Source of the DNA: Pelagicoccus mobilis
GTDB lineage: Bacteria; Verrucomicrobiota; Verrucomicrobiia; Opitutales; Opitutaceae
Direction of reading: 5' to 3'
Assembly (NCBI RefSeq): GCF_016595505.1
Contig: NZ_JAENIL010000004.1
Coordinates: 1 to 64,000 of the forward strand
Length of the DNA: 64,000 bases
Shown here one piece after another: positions 61,174 to 64,000 of this stretch (position 1 is its first letter; the number at the start of each line of letters is the position of its first letter). The position numbers and the translations under genes are program-made. The notes beneath the pieces were generated by a model that did not search any database, had not been told where the DNA came from, and saw nothing but the letters and a program-made list of their open reading frames with translations.

Positions 61174-62700
61174 TCAATCCGAAAACTTGATACGGAAAAC
61201 GTAAGCTGCCTCGCAGGGTTTTTCGCTGCCCGCATCGATTCGCAACCCTTTCGTTGTCTGCTTCCACGCTGCGGGCCTTTCTCCGCTGAGAAAATGAACC
61301 GATTCGACTTCACGCTCTTCGTACGGATTGCCTCTCGCCAATGACTCAATGGTGAAACGACCTCCATCTGGCCAAGCGAGCGAAATGGCGTAGAGCTCAT
61401 CCTCCTTTTGAGTAAAACGTATGTCGGCCGCTACATTGTCTGGATTCTCGTGCTCGGAGTGGTTTCCCGCCTGTACTTCTGTCGGTCCTTCTCCAAAGAT
61501 CTTCCAAGGGCGAGTCCCGTAAATTGCCTCCCCGTTACGCTTCAGCCACGCACCCATTTCCTTGAGGATTCTCGTCTCCTCCTCAGTGATCGTTCCGTCG
61601 GCCTTTGGCCCGACGTTCAGAAGTAAACAACCGTTTTTGCTCACGATGTCGATTAGCTCATCCAGGAGGTAGCCAGAAGTCTTGAATTCCTGGCCTTCTA
61701 CATAGCTCCAAGTGTCCTTGCTTGTGGCTGTATCGGTCTGCCAGGGCAGATCTCGAATGTCGGACATTCGACCACGTTCCAGATCTAGCACGATCAGGTC
61801 CTCAGGAAACGATTTCACAGAGGTATCATGAAAGAACTTACCGTTCACGCGTGAAGTCTTGTTCATGTTCTTACCTTGCAGCACCACTTCCTTGTCCCAC
61901 TCGAGCCCCTTGTTGTAGTAGTAAGCCAGAATTGGCTTGTGCACCGACTCCCATCCGGGTTTGTCGAAACCGAAATCGAACCATAGGAGGTCGGGTTCGT
62001 AGTTGTCGATAATGTCGGTCGTCCGTTTCCACCACCAATCGAGAAACTCATCGCTAGGAGCGTCCTTCGGCTCGTCTGCCTTCCAGTACAACTGCCAGTT
62101 CTCAGGGTCGTTGGTATCCCAAGACGGATCCTTTTTTGAATAGTACCGGCGATTCACGGCCAGATGAGACGATACCCCAAACTTCAATCCTGCCGCACGC
62201 GTCGCGTCGGCCAACTCACGCAGCGTGTCACGTTTCGGCCCCATCTTTTTCGCGTTCCACTTCGTGTGCTTTGAATCGTACATCGCGAAGCCGTCGTGGT
62301 GCTCGGCGACCGGTACGATGTATCTTGCTCCAGCTTCCTTGAACAACGCGACCCACTCTTCCGCGTCGAACGCCTCCGCCTTGAACTGAGGAATAAAGTC
62401 CTTGTATCCAAAATCTGACTGCGGTCCGTAGGTTTCTAAGTGGTAGTCGAAGAGCGGTTCGCCCTTCTTGGACTTCCACCCTTCATAGTACATGTACTTT
62501 GGATACTTTGTGACGCCGTAGGCCGGTACGGTGTAAGGCCCCCAATGAAGAAAAATTCCCAGTTTCGCATCCCTGAACCACTCGGGAACTTCCCAGTGAC
62601 TGCGAATAGAATCCCAATCGGCTTCATAGCGAAACTCTTCCGCCTCAAGTGATGAAATTGCAGTGGCGGCAAATGCAAGCAGTGGTAGAAACTCCTTCAT
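61174..62700 (-). CDS. GH29 alpha-L-fucosidase (or alpha-L-galactosidase), second copy
   Basis: This 508-residue protein starts at 62700 (MKEFLP) with a signal peptide. It shares the catalytic core with the copy at 54925: LGIFLHWGPYTVPAYG, AEHHDGFAMY and the nucleophile in PDLLWFDFG (Asp242). It carries a longer loop after the first strand (WKSKKGEPLFDYH) and an extra segment SRVNGKFFHDTSVKS absent from the other copy, which suggests a different substrate pocket. It has its own copy of the shared promoter block, about 50-105 bases upstream. Confidence 0.92.
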   Translation of the reverse strand: MKEFLPLLAFAATAISSLEAEEFRYEADWDSIRSHWEVPEWFRDAKLGIFLHWGPYTVPAYGVTKYPKYMYYEGWKSKKGEPLFDYHLETYGPQSDFGYKDFIPQFKAEAFDAEEWVALFKEAGARYIVPVAEHHDGFAMYDSKHTKWNAKKMGPKRDTLRELADATRAAGLKFGVSSHLAVNRRYYSKKDPSWDTNDPENWQLYWKADEPKDAPSDEFLDWWWKRTTDIIDNYEPDLLWFDFGFDKPGWESVHKPILAYYYNKGLEWDKEVVLQGKNMNKTSRVNGKFFHDTSVKSFPEDLIVLDLERGRMSDIRDLPWQTDTATSKDTWSYVEGQEFKTSGYLLDELIDIVSKNGCLLLNVGPKADGTITEEETRILKEMGAWLKRNGEAIYGTRPWKIFGEGPTEVQAGNHSEHENPDNVAADIRFTQKEDELYAISLAWPDGGRFTIESLARGNPYEEREVESVHFLSGERPAAWKQTTKGLRIDAGSEKPCEAAYVFRIKFSD

Positions 62701-62756
62701 AGCAGTAAATTCCTTTTGTGGGGTATTCATGAGCAAACGCTCGTTTTTCGCTCTCT

Positions 62757-62806
62757 ACCATACTATGCGTGTCTATTCAGACAACTCTGAGGGGTATACG
62801 TCCGAC
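62757..62806 (-). promoter_or_regulatory. Shared promoter/operator block, copy 3 (GH29)
   Basis: On the minus strand: GTCGGA (62806-62801), CCCTCAGAGT (62793-62784), AATAGAC (62777-62771), eight bases, TATGGT (62762-62757). The spacing equals copies 1 and 2, and this copy and copy 1 share 10 bases across the CCCTCAGAGT segment. Confidence 0.7.
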
Positions 62807-62901
62807 ATACGAAACCTAATGTGTTTTATCCATAAAACTGATACGTTCTGAGTTGCTGGTTTCAGCCCGTTCAAGGCTCCACGCCAGGACGCAGAGTCCG
62901 T

Positions 62902-62942
62902 GCGTATTAGCTGAGTGACGTATTTGCGTATATTAAATACGC
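62902..62942 (+). promoter_or_regulatory. RCGTAT repeats upstream of the propeller sensor
   Basis: GCGTATT (62902), ACGTATT (62918) and the inverted pair GCGTAT-ATTAA-ATACGC (62926-62942) lie about 105-145 bases before the GTG start of the sensor gene. They may be an autoregulatory site. Confidence 0.35.
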
Positions 62943-63046
62943 TCTAAGATATAGCCGTTTTTCTCATTTGAGCGTAATTTTTCTTCGTCTCTCCTCCCTC
63001 CAATCTTATAAAGACAGAATACCCCCAACCGCCCCACACCCGCCTC

Positions 63047-64000
63047 GTGCTTCCGAGAATTCACAAGCTGTCGCGTTGCGGACTCTTTGCAGGTCTGCCC
63101 CGAGCCCTCGTTTTAGCTCTACTTCTAGTAGGGGCGACCCAGCTTGCGTGGGCGCTCGAGCCCTATGTTCCGCAAGTAGAAGTCTCGCTTGAGGAAGAGT
63201 GGCGCTGGACAAAACTTGAGGCCGCTTCTGGCTTGAACATTCGAGACGCTGCCCTGGGGCACAATGGCGAGGTGTGGTTTTATCAGGGTGCGACAGTCTA
63301 TCGATACGATGGGAATCGACTCGATCCTTTCCCGATTACCGCAGAAGGCTCGGGAGCGAGTCATATCCTGGCTGCCTCCGACGGGCACGTATACGCGTTG
63401 TCTGGAAAGAACTTCGTGCGATTCGACGGTGATGGCTGGAGGGTGATTTCCCAGCTTGATGAGCGAAACAATCGCATCCACCACATTCGAGAAAATGGAA
63501 AACGTGAGCTTTGGTTCGCGAATGCAGACCGGCTGGTTCGCTATGATCTAGAAACGTCGCGGCGAGACGAATTCCCCTGGGACTTTAGAGACCCGCTCTC
63601 CTTCGTAATCGACCACAATGGGAAACTGTGGCTCTCCGATCGCGAGTCTCTCGATGTGGTGGTGCTTGACCTTGAGCGTGCCACAGAGGCCGGCATCCCC
63701 GAGCTACATCGATTTAGCAGTCTCTCTCCAGCAAACACGCCTCGCCTCGAGTTGGACAGTCAAGGGCGTGTTTGGGCCCTCGATTTTCACGGATTTGGTC
63801 ACAGCCTCTTCGAAAACTACACCCGAAAAGAGGTTTCGGTTGAAGACTCAACCGTCCTTACGAGACCTCGATGTATGGCCGAGGTCCCTCAAGGGAGATA
63901 TTGGTTCGGGAGCAATCGTAGCCTGATAGAGCTTAACGAGGGAAAGTGGAAGGTGCATAACGCTCGCGACACCAAACTTCCGCTGCCTGTGAACTTTGTT
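63047..64000 (+). CDS. Two-component-regulator-type propeller sensor, partial (3' end missing)
   Basis: From GTG at 63047 an open frame of 318 codons runs off the window. It starts MLPRIHKLSRCG, then a signal peptide (LVLALLLVGATQLAWA). Repeats follow of the pattern GxVWFxxxxxVYRYDG, GKLWLSDRESL, GRVWALDF and GRYWFGSNRSL, the blades of a Reg_prop-type beta-propeller. Such proteins sense glycans in the periplasm and end in a kinase, DNA-binding or cyclase domain, not visible here. It is divergent from the GH29 gene and is a candidate controller of the island. Confidence 0.8.
   Translation, partial: MLPRIHKLSRCGLFAGLPRALVLALLLVGATQLAWALEPYVPQVEVSLEEEWRWTKLEAASGLNIRDAALGHNGEVWFYQGATVYRYDGNRLDPFPITAEGSGASHILAASDGHVYALSGKNFVRFDGDGWRVISQLDERNNRIHHIRENGKRELWFANADRLVRYDLETSRRDEFPWDFRDPLSFVIDHNGKLWLSDRESLDVVVLDLERATEAGIPELHRFSSLSPANTPRLELDSQGRVWALDFHGFGHSLFENYTRKEVSVEDSTVLTRPRCMAEVPQGRYWFGSNRSLIELNEGKWKVHNARDTKLPLPVNFV

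Noticed and set aside
13743-62700. SusC/SusD-type polysaccharide-utilisation locus
   Set aside because: No SusC/SusD pair is present; the only TonB-dependent receptor (6059-8605) lies outside and has no SusD-like neighbour.
1-64000. CRISPR arrays, tRNA and rRNA genes
   Set aside because: No regularly spaced direct repeats and no rRNA- or tRNA-like segments were noticed by eye; a tRNAscan and Infernal run would be needed to be certain.

Overview
The window looks like a chromosome segment of a marine, polysaccharide-degrading member of the Verrucomicrobiota, probably Opitutae (Puniceicoccales/Opitutales type). The pointers are the extreme density of exported sulfatases, a TonB-dependent receptor with an ELDPFVVSASR-type plug start, a VPDSG-CTERM (VPDTG) sorting tail, Tat-exported oxidoreductases starting SRRDFIKKG/NRRDFFKKG, no SusC/SusD pair, and several families of short palindromic intergenic repeats. 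No rRNA, tRNA or CRISPR array was seen, so the assignment rests on gene content alone.

Positions 1 to about 4000 look like part of an integron gene-cassette array. Short single genes, all on the + strand, are separated by imperfect palindromes that end in a TTGAC core. Several show the attC signature in which the 3' end of a cassette complements its own first bases. The left edge carries what looks like the 3' end (domains V and VI) of a group II intron. Cassette products are two lipoproteins, two unknown proteins, a small membrane protein, a P-loop kinase-like protein, a GNAT acetyltransferase and a broken PH-domain gene. No integrase gene is in the window.

Positions 4.1-13.7 kb are mixed: a divergent NmrA-like/MerR pair around a perfect 20-bp palindrome, a membrane-anchored unknown protein, a TonB-dependent receptor, a VPDSG-CTERM surface protein, two decaying tandem copies of one small gene, and a methyl-accepting chemotaxis protein.

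Positions 13.7-62.7 kb form the main feature: about 49 kb with 30 genes, all on the minus strand. Seventeen are secreted S1-type sulfatases. Among them are two beta-helix proteins resembling iota-carrageenase (GH82), a beta-propeller protein resembling lambda-carrageenase (GH150), a GH110-like alpha-1,3-galactosidase, a GH117-like enzyme, two GH29 and one GH95 alpha-L-fucosidase/L-galactosidase-type enzymes, a Tat-exported Gfo/Idh/MocA oxidoreductase, a DUF1080 lipoprotein, a Tat-exported FAD oxidoreductase, and a NarX/NarL-type two-component system. The simplest reading is periplasmic or surface breakdown of a heavily sulfated algal polysaccharide. Carrageenan-like or hybrid red-algal galactan fits the GH82/GH150/GH110/GH117 set; fucoidan fits GH29/GH95 plus sulfatases. 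The CAZy family calls come from remembered family motifs and need profile searches.

Three operon heads in the right part of the island (upstream of 54535, 61030 and 62700) share a promoter block with identical spacing: GTCGG, CCCTC, AATAGAC, then a -10-like hexamer. This suggests common control by one activator. Candidate regulators are the two-component system at 37.1-39.9 kb and the divergently transcribed propeller-type sensor that starts at 63047 and runs off the end.
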